Positions 23,666 to 32,812 of a stretch of 39,224 bases of DNA are shown here, piece after piece. The notes beneath the pieces were generated by a model that worked only from the letters and a program-made list of their open reading frames with translations, did no database searches and was not told the DNA's origin. The number at the start of each line of letters is the position of its first letter. The first letter of the stretch is position 1. The DNA is from Methanosphaera sp. rholeuAM6 (GTDB lineage Archaea; Methanobacteriota; Methanobacteria; Methanobacteriales; Methanobacteriaceae). Location of the stretch: contig MVAA01000078.1 in assembly GCA_003266105.1 (NCBI GenBank), positions 13,093 through 52,316 on the forward strand, in the 5' to 3' direction. A program made the translations under genes and the position numbers.

Positions 23666-24271
23666 GTGACTTTTTTTAGACAGATGACGGATGTTGATGA
23701 CATTACACAAATTGCGGCGGGAATCTATCAGACGGATATGATACTGTTCAATCAATTATTTAAGGATGAGGAAACTGCAATCAGGGCTATTGAAAGATTA
23801 ATTGATAGCAAATATATTAATGAATATCATAGAAGCTTCATAACAGTGGTATATGATGAAAATCCTGAGCAGATGGAAGGATTCATTGTATCATACAGGG
23901 GCAGTGATGTTAGTTTGGAGTCAACTATCTTTGCATTTCAGGAGACGAAGCTGCTTCTCTCGGAAATTCTGTTAAGTAAATTTTTAAACAGGTTTTTTGC
24001 TTCAACGATTGAAAATTATGATTATTATATTGGTAATTTGTATGTTTTTGAAGAGTATCGTAATCGGGGTCATGGGAGCAGGTTAGTGGAGAAAGCCAAA
24101 CAAAAGGCACGGCAAAAGAATACAAGATGTGTGCTGTTGGATTTGGATTATAATAAAAAGAGTTTGTTGAAGTTTTTTGGAAGATTGGGATTCAGGAAGG
24201 ATACTAAGAATTATCATAAACTACTGGGAACAATATATGGATGTTATGGATTAAAATATGAAATAAAATAG
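23666..24271 (+). CDS. GNAT-family N-acetyltransferase
   Basis: About 201 residues. The GNAT acetyl-CoA motif A is IGNLYVFEEYRNRGHGSRLVEKAKQKA (R-x-x-G-x-G), followed by CVLLDLDYNKKSLLKFFGRLGFRK (motif B). The acceptor substrate is unknown. I prefer GTG at 23666 because GTGATAAC lies just upstream; the longer GTG at 23657 would use that same site as codons. It is divergent from polB1 and followed 19 bp later by the metallo-beta-lactamase-fold gene, a likely operon. Confidence 0.85.
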   Translation: MTFFRQMTDVDDITQIAAGIYQTDMILFNQLFKDEETAIRAIERLIDSKYINEYHRSFITVVYDENPEQMEGFIVSYRGSDVSLESTIFAFQETKLLLSEILLSKFLNRFFASTIENYDYYIGNLYVFEEYRNRGHGSRLVEKAKQKARQKNTRCVLLDLDYNKKSLLKFFGRLGFRKDTKNYHKLLGTIYGCYGLKYEIK

Positions 24272-24290
24272 AATTGATGGGTGATTGATT

Positions 24291-24923
24291 ATGGATAAGG
24301 TAGATGATATAGTAATTATAATGGGAATCGGCAGGGATTCAAACACTTATGTAATTGGGGATACTATTATAGATCCTGGTAGTGGGGTTAATCTTGATTA
24401 TTTAAAGGATGAAATAGCTTCTGCAGGACTGGAAATGACCGATATTAAAAGAATAGTTAATACGCACTGTCATTTTGATCATATGGGTGCAGATAAGGCT
24501 CTTCAGGATAAGTATGCTTATGAGATATATATGCATCCATTGGATTTGCAGACGGTATTGGATAAGGATGCTGATGCAACTGTGGCTGCTTCTTTTGGAA
24601 TGGAAGTACCTGATCTGGATATTAAGCCGTTGAATGAAGGCGACAAGATTGGTGACTATGAGGTAATTCATACTCCTGGACATACTCGTGGTGGAATATG
24701 CTTGTTTGATGGAAAAAATCTTATAAGTGGGGACACGGTGTTTGCAGGTGGTAATTTTGGAAGAACAGATTTGCCAACTGGCAATCGTGAAGATATGAGA
24801 AAATCAATATTAAAAATAGCAGATTTGGATGCTGTTCATTTGTTTGCAGGTCATGGACCATATGCTATTAGTCAGGTGTCAGAACAAATGTCTCTGGCTT
24901 TAATGATAGCATCCCGACTTTAG
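24291..24923 (+). CDS. Metallo-beta-lactamase-fold hydrolase, glyoxalase II-like
   Basis: About 210 residues. The dinuclear metal site is intact: THCHFDHMGAD (HxHxDH), IHTPGHTRGG, ISGDTVFAGGNFGRTD and LFAGHGP. The compact size and GxFGRxD motif resemble glyoxalase II/persulfide-dioxygenase-like archaeal enzymes; the substrate is not determined. ATG at 24291 follows GGTGAT. It probably shares a transcript with the GNAT gene and is convergent with trkA. Confidence 0.85.
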   Translation: MDKVDDIVIIMGIGRDSNTYVIGDTIIDPGSGVNLDYLKDEIASAGLEMTDIKRIVNTHCHFDHMGADKALQDKYAYEIYMHPLDLQTVLDKDADATVAASFGMEVPDLDIKPLNEGDKIGDYEVIHTPGHTRGGICLFDGKNLISGDTVFAGGNFGRTDLPTGNREDMRKSILKIADLDAVHLFAGHGPYAISQVSEQMSLALMIASRL

Positions 24924-24943
24924 TTTCCCTTTTTAAATTTTTT

Positions 24944-25624
24944 TTATAGGTGGAGTAAGCCGCTTTTTGTAAAATACTTTCTGGTTTTCTTGACGTATTT
25001 GCTGCGTACCAGAACGCTTACAAAATCATTCTTTTCCAAAACAATATCATTTTCTGCAATGAAAACTTCATTATTTTTATGGCACATTACAATTATAAAG
25101 TTTTTGCTAGGACTGATGTCGCCTATGCGCTTATGAATAACCTTGCTTGATTTTACTTCAATGTCAATAAGTTCAAAGTCTCCCTTTCCCAAAACGGCAA
25201 TTTCCGAAACGCTTTCAGGTATAATCATCTTTTCAATGTCACTACAGGCTGCCAGTTCGGGACTGACCACTTCATTTAATCCTAACTTCTTGAACATCTT
25301 AATATGTGAAGGATTGGTTGTGCGGGCAATAACCTTATCAAGATTGTCATATTTTTGGGCGGTTATGCCAATTAAAAGATTGGCTTCATCACTGCTGGTT
25401 GATATAACTATAATATTTGCAGTACTGATGCCTGCTTTTTCTAGAATGTCTTTATTTGTAGCGTCACCTTTTATTATGGTTACATCGTCATATCTTTTAT
25501 TGATAGTATCAATATGTTCCTTATGGTTGTCAATAACTGTTATCTGGTAACATGGACGTTTTTTCAGTTTTTCAATAAGGTGAATGCCTACTCTTCCACC
25601 TCCAACTATTATAACCCTAATCAT
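24944..25624 (-). CDS. trkA: TrkA-family potassium uptake regulatory protein
   Basis: A 226-residue cytosolic RCK protein that gates Trk/Ktr-type K+ transporters. The Rossmann RCK_N domain (1-125) has IIVGGGRVGIHLIEKL (dinucleotide loop), VIDNHKEHID (acidic ribose-binding Asp) and GDATNKDILEKAGI. The C-terminal RCK_C domain (about 140-220) ends NDIVLEKNDFVSVLVRS. GTGAAGGA precedes the ATG. The membrane partner is not in the window. Confidence 0.9.
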   Translation of the reverse strand: MIRVIIVGGGRVGIHLIEKLKKRPCYQITVIDNHKEHIDTINKRYDDVTIIKGDATNKDILEKAGISTANIIVISTSSDEANLLIGITAQKYDNLDKVIARTTNPSHIKMFKKLGLNEVVSPELAACSDIEKMIIPESVSEIAVLGKGDFELIDIEVKSSKVIHKRIGDISPSKNFIIVMCHKNNEVFIAENDIVLEKNDFVSVLVRSKYVKKTRKYFTKSGLLHL

Positions 25625-25761
25625 AGTAATTGTTCCTTCACTTTTCTAATATTGATATTGTTAATTTTTAATATTTAATTATATGGTATTGTTAAAGAAA
25701 ATAATTATTAAACACATCAATACATATATTTATACAATAATTAAAATTTGGTTCGGATAGT

Positions 25762-26778
25762 ATGGATTACAAAAAAATTGGAATATTGCTGTCAGTAGGT
25801 ATTCTGATACTTGCAGGGATGGTAATATTTATAGGACCTGATCAAATTATATCAGCATTACAAACTGCAAATATAAATTTCGTTATTCTGGCAATAGTTA
25901 TAGAATTTATAATTATAGCATTATGGAATACGAGGTGGAGTTTAATCTGTAAATCATTGCATATTCCACATAAGCAATTATCATTGTTTGCCATGACAAT
26001 TGTGGGGCTGGCAATTAATGATTTAACTCCGAGCGGACGTAGCGGTGGAGAACCTGTAAGGGCATATTTGCTTAGCAGAAGTTCTAATGAACACTTTAAA
26101 ACAACCTTTGCATCAGTAATGGGGGATAAGTTGTTGGACACGCTCCCATTCATGGTACTTGCCATATTTGCAATATCCTACCTGATATTATACCTTCATT
26201 TGGGCACAACATTGTTTATGCTGCTATTGGTGTCACTGGTGTTGTTTGTCTTGGCATTGGTTTTCATAATATTTTTCTGTATTAATGAAGAGGTGGGAAT
26301 GAAAGCCATTCACTGGGTATTCAGACAGGTAAGAAGATTTACCAAAAGGGATTTTGACAAGTATGAAGAGAGGGCCGTATCCTCATTGGTGGGATTCCAG
26401 TCCAGTTTAAGATTGCTGATGCAGGATCGTCATTTAATGTTAATAACAACAGCAATTTCATTCCTGGTATGGTTTTTAGAACTGGTAAGAGTGTATGTGG
26501 TGTTTTTGGCCTTTGGAGTGCAAGTGTCGCTTGGTATGGTGGCATCCGTATTTCTTGTATCATCACTGATAGGAATAATTCCAATACTGCCGGGGGGACT
26601 GGGCTCAATTGACGGGGTCATGATTCTCTTATATTCCATGGCAGGTATACCTGCAGGTATCAGTACTGCAGCAACGCTTGTTGAACGTATGATATCCTTG
26701 TGGATGGTTATAATTATTGGAGTAATTTTACTGCCATTCTTTGGAACGGGAGCATTGAGTTATGTTGAAGACACATGA
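25762..26778 (+). CDS. Lysylphosphatidylglycerol synthase-type (UPF0104/AglD-like) integral membrane protein
   Basis: A 338-residue protein with about eight membrane helices. Conserved family motifs are NDLTPSGRSGGEPVRAYLLSR (residues about 90-110) and the late PILPGGLGSIDGVMILLY (about 273-291). In bacteria the fold belongs to LPG flippase-synthases; archaeal relatives include AglD, which acts in glycoprotein sugar transfer. The role here is probably in lipid or lipid-linked sugar handling (inference). It is divergent from trkA. Confidence 0.8.
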   Translation: MDYKKIGILLSVGILILAGMVIFIGPDQIISALQTANINFVILAIVIEFIIIALWNTRWSLICKSLHIPHKQLSLFAMTIVGLAINDLTPSGRSGGEPVRAYLLSRSSNEHFKTTFASVMGDKLLDTLPFMVLAIFAISYLILYLHLGTTLFMLLLVSLVLFVLALVFIIFFCINEEVGMKAIHWVFRQVRRFTKRDFDKYEERAVSSLVGFQSSLRLLMQDRHLMLITTAISFLVWFLELVRVYVVFLAFGVQVSLGMVASVFLVSSLIGIIPILPGGLGSIDGVMILLYSMAGIPAGISTAATLVERMISLWMVIIIGVILLPFFGTGALSYVEDT

Positions 26779-26888
26779 TGATTTCCTCATTTCACCACCA
26801 TTTTTCATGTTTTAGCATGTTAAGAACAGTGTTTACCTGTTTAACCTTATTTTATTAAAAGAACAATTATCTGGAGGATTAATTTTTT

Positions 26889-27767
26889 ATGAATTTACCA
26901 ACAATAGAAGATACTTATGCAGAGGCATTTAAGACAAAGGCAGCTCACATATTGATTACGGCTGCAACAAAAAGATATGCATTAATTGCAGCAACAGAGG
27001 CAACGGGATTTGCAACATCATTCATAGGATGTCCGGCGGAAGCGGGGATTGATGAGTATTTTCCGCCTGAAAAAACACCAGACAACAGGCCGGGTTTTTC
27101 AGTAATCATATGTCAAAACAAGACGGATAACTTAAAAGAGCAATTGCTTGAAAGAATGGGACAATGCATATTGACTGCACCAACAACAGCAGTATTTAAT
27201 CTGGTTGAAGATGGGGGGGATGTTGATAATCTTGGATTTAAATTGGCATTCTTTGCAGATGGATATCAGGAAAAAATCGAGAAATACGATAGGCAGATGT
27301 ATAAGATACCTGTCATGAGTGGTGATTTTCTTATTGAAGAAAACTTTGGAATAACTGACGCGGTTGCTGGAGGAAACCTGTTTATCATGGCAAAAACACA
27401 GTCATCAGCACTTATAGCGGCAGAAAATGCAGTGAATGCTATTCGCTCTGTGCCTGGAGTTATAACTCCATTTCCGGGTGGTATAGTTGCATCAGGTTCA
27501 AAGGTCGGATCCAAAAAGTACAAATTCATGCATGCCACAACCAATGAGAAATACTGTCCGACATTAAAGGATAAGGTTGAAACGCAATTGCCTGATGATG
27601 TCAATGGAGTTTATGAAATAGTGTTTGACGGATTGAATGAAGAAGTTATAAATGAAGCAACACAGAAAGCTATAGATGCTATAAAAACGGTTCCTGATGT
27701 TGTTAAGGTATCGGCCGGAAATTATGGTGGAAATCTTGGCAAATATAAAATCAATTTAATAGGATAA
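26889..27767 (+). CDS. ftr: Formylmethanofuran-tetrahydromethanopterin N-formyltransferase
   Basis: Transfers the formyl group from formylmethanofuran to H4MPT, the second step of CO2 reduction to methane (reversed during methanol oxidation). The 292-residue protein matches Ftr end to end: EDTYAEAFKTKAAHILITAATKRYALIAATEATGF, CPAEAGIDEYFPPEKTPDNRPG, LTAPTTAVFN and VGSKKYKFMHATTNEKYCPTL. GGAGGATTA precedes the ATG. The nnr gene follows after 15 bp, likely the same operon. The N-terminus is a little shorter than in Methanothermobacter (from memory). Confidence 0.95.
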   Translation: MNLPTIEDTYAEAFKTKAAHILITAATKRYALIAATEATGFATSFIGCPAEAGIDEYFPPEKTPDNRPGFSVIICQNKTDNLKEQLLERMGQCILTAPTTAVFNLVEDGGDVDNLGFKLAFFADGYQEKIEKYDRQMYKIPVMSGDFLIEENFGITDAVAGGNLFIMAKTQSSALIAAENAVNAIRSVPGVITPFPGGIVASGSKVGSKKYKFMHATTNEKYCPTLKDKVETQLPDDVNGVYEIVFDGLNEEVINEATQKAIDAIKTVPDVVKVSAGNYGGNLGKYKINLIG

Positions 27768-27782
27768 TGGGGGAGTTAGCTG

Positions 27783-29243
27783 ATGAAAGACGTGCTTACA
27801 CCGATTGAAATGAGGGCAACGGATAAAAACACAGAATACAATTGTATACCAACTTTGGTACTGATGGAAAATGCCGGTTCAAAAATAGCGGGGTATATCG
27901 TTGACAATTATCCTGATAAGAAAAAGGTGTCAATATATTCCGGAACAGGTGGAAACGGTGGTGACGGTTTTGTTATAGCAAGACACCTGTTGAATCACGG
28001 TTACAGTGTACGTCTTTTCTTATTGGCAAAACCTGAAAACATAAAGAATGAGGATTCACGGCTGAATTTTCAATCTATCAGGATAATATCCGAAACAGAC
28101 AGTAATCTAAAGTTATCGGTTATTACAGATTCTACACAGGTTAAACCGGATAATTCGGACATTATTGTTGATGCAATACTTGGAACGGGAGTAAAAGGTA
28201 AGCTAAGACAACCGGTCTCTAGTGCAGTCGATACAATTAACTATTCTCCGGCAATAGTTCTTAGTGTTGATGTTCCATCAGGTATGAATCCTGAAGACGG
28301 TGACGTTCCGGACAAGTGTGTTGTCGCTCACAGGACATTGACATTGCATAAGATGAAAACAGGTCTTGTTAAGGCTCAGGATAGTTATACGGGTGAAGTG
28401 GTTATAATGGATATTGGCATACCGCGGGTATCCGAGGAATACGTTGGTGAAGGTGATTTAATCAGAATCAAGGCACCCCTCAGGGATTCCCATAAGGGAG
28501 ATAACGGTTCTGTTCTTATAATTGGTTCCAATCCGGATTATATTGGTGCGACAGTATTTGCGGCTACGGCAGCTTTATCCCGGATGCTTGATCTTGTCTA
28601 TATTGTTGCACCGGAAGAGTCTGCCGATATCATTAAAACGTATAATCCTGAGTTTATTGTAAGGTCGGTTCCGGGTAAGGTTCTTTCAATGGATGCCTAT
28701 GAATCGGTTATGCAGTTGGAAAGCAGGGTTGATGCCATTCTAATGGGTTCAGGCTCCGGTGTTGAGGAGTGCACGGGAAGATTATTCAATGAGGTGTTGT
28801 CTTCTACGGACAAGACGGTGGTTATTGATGCCGATGCATTGAAACTGGTTGACAGGGACAGGTTGAATGAGAACGTGATAGTCACTCCCCACGAGTATGA
28901 GTTTAAGGTGTTGTTTGGGGAGAACGTTCCCGAAAAGCTGGAGTCCAAAATTGGGTTGCTTTCCGGATTGTCCGCAGAGTATGGTGCTACAATACTGCTT
29001 AAGGGGGTTGTTGACGTAATAGCTTCTGGTGATGATTATAAATTGAACCGTACGGGTAATCAGGGAATGACTATTGGTGGTACTGGTGATTTGCTGGCAG
29101 GCTTGACACTAGCATTGGCTGCAAGTAATCCTCCGTTTGAGGCAGCATATCTTGCATCTTTCATTCTTGGCAGAGCTGCAGATAAAGTTCTTGAAAAAAA
29201 GGGTTGGGGTTATGGTATAGGGGATATTATTAATGAATTATAG
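27783..29243 (+). CDS. nnr: Bifunctional NAD(P)HX epimerase / ADP-dependent dehydratase
   Basis: Repairs hydrated NAD(P)H. The N-terminal YjeF_N epimerase domain (about 1-215) has TLVLMENAGSKIAGY and SGTGGNGGDGFVIARHL plus VDAILGTGVKG. The C-terminal YjeF_C/ribokinase-like dehydratase (about 225-486) has GSVLIIGSNPDYIGATVFAATAAL, GSGSGVEE, VIDADALKL, TPHEYEFKVLFG and GNQGMTIGGTGDLLAGL (catalytic Asp in GTGD). Length of 486 is typical for the fused form. GGGGGAG precedes the ATG. It sits directly behind ftr. Confidence 0.93.
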   Translation: MKDVLTPIEMRATDKNTEYNCIPTLVLMENAGSKIAGYIVDNYPDKKKVSIYSGTGGNGGDGFVIARHLLNHGYSVRLFLLAKPENIKNEDSRLNFQSIRIISETDSNLKLSVITDSTQVKPDNSDIIVDAILGTGVKGKLRQPVSSAVDTINYSPAIVLSVDVPSGMNPEDGDVPDKCVVAHRTLTLHKMKTGLVKAQDSYTGEVVIMDIGIPRVSEEYVGEGDLIRIKAPLRDSHKGDNGSVLIIGSNPDYIGATVFAATAALSRMLDLVYIVAPEESADIIKTYNPEFIVRSVPGKVLSMDAYESVMQLESRVDAILMGSGSGVEECTGRLFNEVLSSTDKTVVIDADALKLVDRDRLNENVIVTPHEYEFKVLFGENVPEKLESKIGLLSGLSAEYGATILLKGVVDVIASGDDYKLNRTGNQGMTIGGTGDLLAGLTLALAASNPPFEAAYLASFILGRAADKVLEKKGWGYGIGDIINEL

Positions 29244-29249
29244 TGTTTC

Positions 29250-29498
29250 TTAGAAGAGTATGTAGAAAATGGCTAACAGTACCGTTCCTATTACTCCACC
29301 AAATCCTGAGATAAGCAGTGTGATGATGTTTACTGGTATATCTATTCCCGGCAGGAAGTTTGCTATTGTCAGTAAAATCCAACCTGCAATAAAATGCACG
29401 GCTATTTTCAGGGCTGTGCTGCTGATGTCCCATATAAATCTAAATGCCACACCTGCTATTGCTATCAGTATTATTAAAAATATTATGTCCATTATCAT
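29250..29498 (-). CDS. BofA-family small membrane protein
   Basis: An 82-residue, almost wholly hydrophobic protein with two or three membrane helices (MDIIFLIILIAIAGVAFRF; ALKIAVHFIAGWILLTIANFLP; ITLLISGFGGVIGTVLLAIFYILF). The FLPG-hydrophobic-GFGGVIGTVLL end matches the BofA family, known in Bacillus as inhibitor of pro-sigma-K processing; its archaeal role is unknown. GGAGGATTAG precedes the ATG at 29498. It lies 21 bp after larB on the same strand and is convergent with nnr. Confidence 0.75.
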   Translation of the reverse strand: MIMDIIFLIILIAIAGVAFRFIWDISSTALKIAVHFIAGWILLTIANFLPGIDIPVNIITLLISGFGGVIGTVLLAIFYILF

Positions 29499-29519
29499 TG
29501 GTATCTAATCCTCCTTTTA

Positions 29520-30299
29520 TTAAAATCCTTCATTTACTCGTTTTTCTATTTGTTTTAGTATGGTTATGGCGTATGCTCCTGCACCATATCCATTGTCAAT
29601 ATTCATTGTTGCAATACCTGGAGCACATGATTGCAGCATTGCAAAGAGTGCTGTGAAACCTTTTTCTCCCACTCCGTAACCGGTTGATGTCGGTACTGCA
29701 ATTACTGGCATGTCTACGATGCCTGCCACTACTGATGGCAGTGCTCCTTCCATACCGGCCAGTGTTATTATTACGTCTACCTTTTCATCTATCAGGTAGG
29801 TTATTTTATCGATTAGTCTGTGTATTCCGGCTACTCCAACATCATATGTTCGTATTGCTGTGTATCCTGCCTGTTCAAGGGTGATTCTGGATTCTTCTGC
29901 TACTGGTATGTCTGCTGTTCCTGCGGTTATTATCCCCACTTTACCCCTTTGTTTTTTTGGTTGTGTTTTGTTGATGGTTAATATAGATCCTGTTTGGTAG
30001 TATGTTGAAATTTCAAGTATCTCTTCATCTATTTTATTTTTGATATTATTAAATCTATCTTCAGGTAGTCTGGTTATCATTAAATTTGTCACAGATCCAA
30101 TATTGTTGATGATTGTTAGCAGGTCTTCATCGGTTTTTCCCTGAGCATAAACTGCCTCGGGAACACCAACACGATTTTCTCTTCTGACATCAAACTTTAT
30201 ATTATCTCCCAATTCCCGAATTTGAGTGACCTTCAATTCATTCTGTGCATCTTCAATGCTTATATCACCCTCAATTAATTTTATTAAAATGTCTTTCAT
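29520..30299 (-). CDS. larB: LarB-type AIR-carboxylase-like protein (nickel-pincer cofactor biosynthesis family)
   Basis: A 259-residue protein. The N-terminal 100 residues (GDISIEDAQNEL, FDVRRENRVGVPEAVYAQGKT) are the family-specific part. The C-terminal PurE-like domain reads KVGIITAGTADIPVAEESRITLE, TYDVGVAGIHRLIDKI, ITLAGMEGALPSVVAGIVDMPVIAVPTSTGYG and NIDNGYGAGAYAITI. Family knowledge: LarB carboxylates nicotinic acid adenine dinucleotide for the nickel-pincer cofactor. A larC/larE partner is not visible in the window. It is divergent from hypF, another nickel-related gene. Confidence 0.88.
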   Translation of the reverse strand: MKDILIKLIEGDISIEDAQNELKVTQIRELGDNIKFDVRRENRVGVPEAVYAQGKTDEDLLTIINNIGSVTNLMITRLPEDRFNNIKNKIDEEILEISTYYQTGSILTINKTQPKKQRGKVGIITAGTADIPVAEESRITLEQAGYTAIRTYDVGVAGIHRLIDKITYLIDEKVDVIITLAGMEGALPSVVAGIVDMPVIAVPTSTGYGVGEKGFTALFAMLQSCAPGIATMNIDNGYGAGAYAITILKQIEKRVNEGF

Positions 30300-30436
30300 A
30301 AAAATCGCATCCTACTTATAGAAAATAATATTAGTTCTATTTCTTTCATAGTTGATAATTCTATTTAAACATATCTATTTTAATATTTTAAAAAATATAA
30401 ACTAATGTATGAAAAATTTGTGAAATGGGGAGAAAC

Positions 30437-32761
30437 ATGAAAAAGTATACTGCATACCTATTGGTGGATGGGATAGTACAGGGAGTAGGCTTTAGGCCAA
30501 CAGTATATCGTTTAGCAAAGGTAATGATGTTGAACGGTTATGTAAGAAACATGGGAAACATAGTTGAAATAGTACTGCAGGGAACATTGGATGATATCAA
30601 CCTGTTTGTTGACGAATTGCAGGAACATAAACCGGTAAGATCAGAAATCAATGATATAAAAGTTGAAATCAGGGGAGAAGTAACTTCCGAGGAGGAATAT
30701 TCCGATTTTACAATAATAAACAGCAGCAACAGAATATCCGGTTCTGCAGTTATCCCACCGGACATGAGCATATGCGATGAATGCCTGGAAGAAATAATAA
30801 ATACCCAAGACCAGCATTACTACTACCCATTCACTGCATGCACAAATTGTGGCCCACGATTCACAGTAATAGATGAAGTACCCTACGATAGAAAAAACAC
30901 TACAATGAATGATTTTCCGTTATGCTCCTACTGTGACAACGAATACAACGACCCGTTAAACAGAAGATACCATGCGGAAGCAACGTGCTGTCCGGACTGC
31001 GGACCAAAGGTTTACCTCTACAAGGATGGAGAGATACCATCAAGAGACCCGATAAGGGATGCAAGCAGATTGATAGATGAAGGAAAAATACTTGCAATAA
31101 AGGGTATAGGAGGAACACACCTTGTGTGCAAGACGTCCACGGATGATGCCATAGACGCACTGAGAGAAAGGTTGGGAAGAAAGACTCAACCGTTTGCATG
31201 CATGACGCCGGACGTGGAAACGGCAAATCTCTTCGTCAAATATTCGGAGGATGAAAGAAAGGTACTCGAATCCGTGGCAAGACCAATAGTGGTTCTTGAC
31301 AAGTCCGAAGACTACTCATTGTCACGTAACCTGTCACCGGGACTGCATAATCAGGGAGTAATGTTACCATACACAGGATTACATCATTTACTCTTCAAAT
31401 ACACAATAGAACCTGCATATGTTATGACATCAGCAAATAGGCCGGGAAATCCGATGCTGATAGAAAATAATGAAATAGTAAGTAAACTTGATGGAATAGC
31501 AGATTATTATCTTTTACATGACAGAAAAATACTTAACCGTTGTGATGACAGTGTAATAAGGTTCCGCAATGGATTGCCCGGTTTTATTCGCCGTTCACGT
31601 GGATATGTTCCAAAACCGTTTGATTTCTCCAATATCAATTCAGGTCACAATATCCTTGCGGTAGGACCGGAACTTGACGTAACATTCTCTCTTCTGAAAG
31701 AGGGAAAATGCTACCCCTCACAGCATATAGGAAACACTTCCAAATTTCAGACACTTGAATTCATGGAGGACGCAATCAAACACTTACTAAAGCTTACACG
31801 CTGTGACCACCTCGATTGCATTGTAGCAGACATGCACCCGGATTTCAACACGACCAAACTGGCAAGAGAACTTAGCCTGGAATATGAGGCACAATTGCTG
31901 CAGGTACAGCATCATCATGCACATGCCGCAAGCCTTATGGCTGAACATAACCTGGATGAAATGGTGGCAATAGCCGCTGACGGAGTAGGATATGGTGAAG
32001 ATGGAAACATATGGGGAGGAGAAGTGCTCTACGTTAACAATACGGGACAATTTGTTAACTGTGGAGGATTGGAGTTACAGCCAATGCCTGGTGGAGACCT
32101 GAGCACTAAGTATCCTATCCGTATGGCAATGGGAATACTATATGATGAAATGGAAACAAGTGATTTGCTAAGTCTTATGAAAGAGGGGTATGCATCCTAT
32201 TTCAAGTACGGCGAAAAGGAAGTGGACATTACACTAAAACAGTTGGAAACAAACTTCAACACTGCATACACCAGTAGTATGGGAAGAGTACTTGACAGTA
32301 TAAGTGTACTGTTGGGAATAAGCAAAAACCGTGGATATGAGGGTGAATGTTCAATGAAACTGGAATCTCGTGCAAGGGACGGATTTGACATGCTTGATAT
32401 GATAGTGCCAACAACAAGCAGTGGAAAACGAAGAGTTATTCGAACCGGTGAATTTTTAATTGACATTCTTGACTTAATGGAAAATGGCGTGCTCAAGGAA
32501 GAAATTGCATGTGCCGCTCAAAGAGCATTGGCAGAGAAACTTTCACAAATAGCATTGAACGTGGCAGATAGGTATAACACTGATGTTATAGGTGTAACAG
32601 GTGGGGTATTCTATAATGAATTCATATCGAATGTCGTTAAAGCGGAAGTAGCCAGTCAGGGACTTACATTTGTACAGCATGAACAGACCTGTGCAGGTGA
32701 TGGCAGTGTATCCATGGGTCAGTGTGCCGTAGCAGGTTGGATAAAAAATTCAGTAGAATAA
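30437..32761 (+). CDS. hypF: HypF, carbamoyltransferase for [NiFe]-hydrogenase maturation
   Basis: Makes the thiocarbamate on HypE that becomes the CN ligands of [NiFe] hydrogenase. The 774-residue protein has four parts in order: acylphosphatase (GIVQGVGFRPTVYRLA, residues 12-27); two zinc fingers of the CxxC-x18-CxxC type (about 112-140 and 162-190, CDECLEE...CTNC and CSYCDNE...CPDC); a YrdC-like domain (about 200-385, LAIKGIGGTHLVC); and a Kae1-like transferase (HHHAHAASLMAEH at about 492, then AADGVGYGEDG). I chose the ATG at 30437 because GGGGAG at 30428 serves it; an ATG at 30425 would sit before the ribosome site. Confidence 0.95.
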   Translation: MKKYTAYLLVDGIVQGVGFRPTVYRLAKVMMLNGYVRNMGNIVEIVLQGTLDDINLFVDELQEHKPVRSEINDIKVEIRGEVTSEEEYSDFTIINSSNRISGSAVIPPDMSICDECLEEIINTQDQHYYYPFTACTNCGPRFTVIDEVPYDRKNTTMNDFPLCSYCDNEYNDPLNRRYHAEATCCPDCGPKVYLYKDGEIPSRDPIRDASRLIDEGKILAIKGIGGTHLVCKTSTDDAIDALRERLGRKTQPFACMTPDVETANLFVKYSEDERKVLESVARPIVVLDKSEDYSLSRNLSPGLHNQGVMLPYTGLHHLLFKYTIEPAYVMTSANRPGNPMLIENNEIVSKLDGIADYYLLHDRKILNRCDDSVIRFRNGLPGFIRRSRGYVPKPFDFSNINSGHNILAVGPELDVTFSLLKEGKCYPSQHIGNTSKFQTLEFMEDAIKHLLKLTRCDHLDCIVADMHPDFNTTKLARELSLEYEAQLLQVQHHHAHAASLMAEHNLDEMVAIAADGVGYGEDGNIWGGEVLYVNNTGQFVNCGGLELQPMPGGDLSTKYPIRMAMGILYDEMETSDLLSLMKEGYASYFKYGEKEVDITLKQLETNFNTAYTSSMGRVLDSISVLLGISKNRGYEGECSMKLESRARDGFDMLDMIVPTTSSGKRRVIRTGEFLIDILDLMENGVLKEEIACAAQRALAEKLSQIALNVADRYNTDVIGVTGGVFYNEFISNVVKAEVASQGLTFVQHEQTCAGDGSVSMGQCAVAGWIKNSVE

Positions 32762-32812
32762 GTGATAATAAGATGTATGGGGGAGTTTAGAAGTTATTTG
32801 AAGAATTAGCTT

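Noticed and set aside
23564..23755. 64-residue N-terminal extension of PolB1
   Set aside because: Extends into and past the divergent GNAT start, is unlike polymerase N-termini, and MQIKTILLND at 23563 is a normal PolB start.
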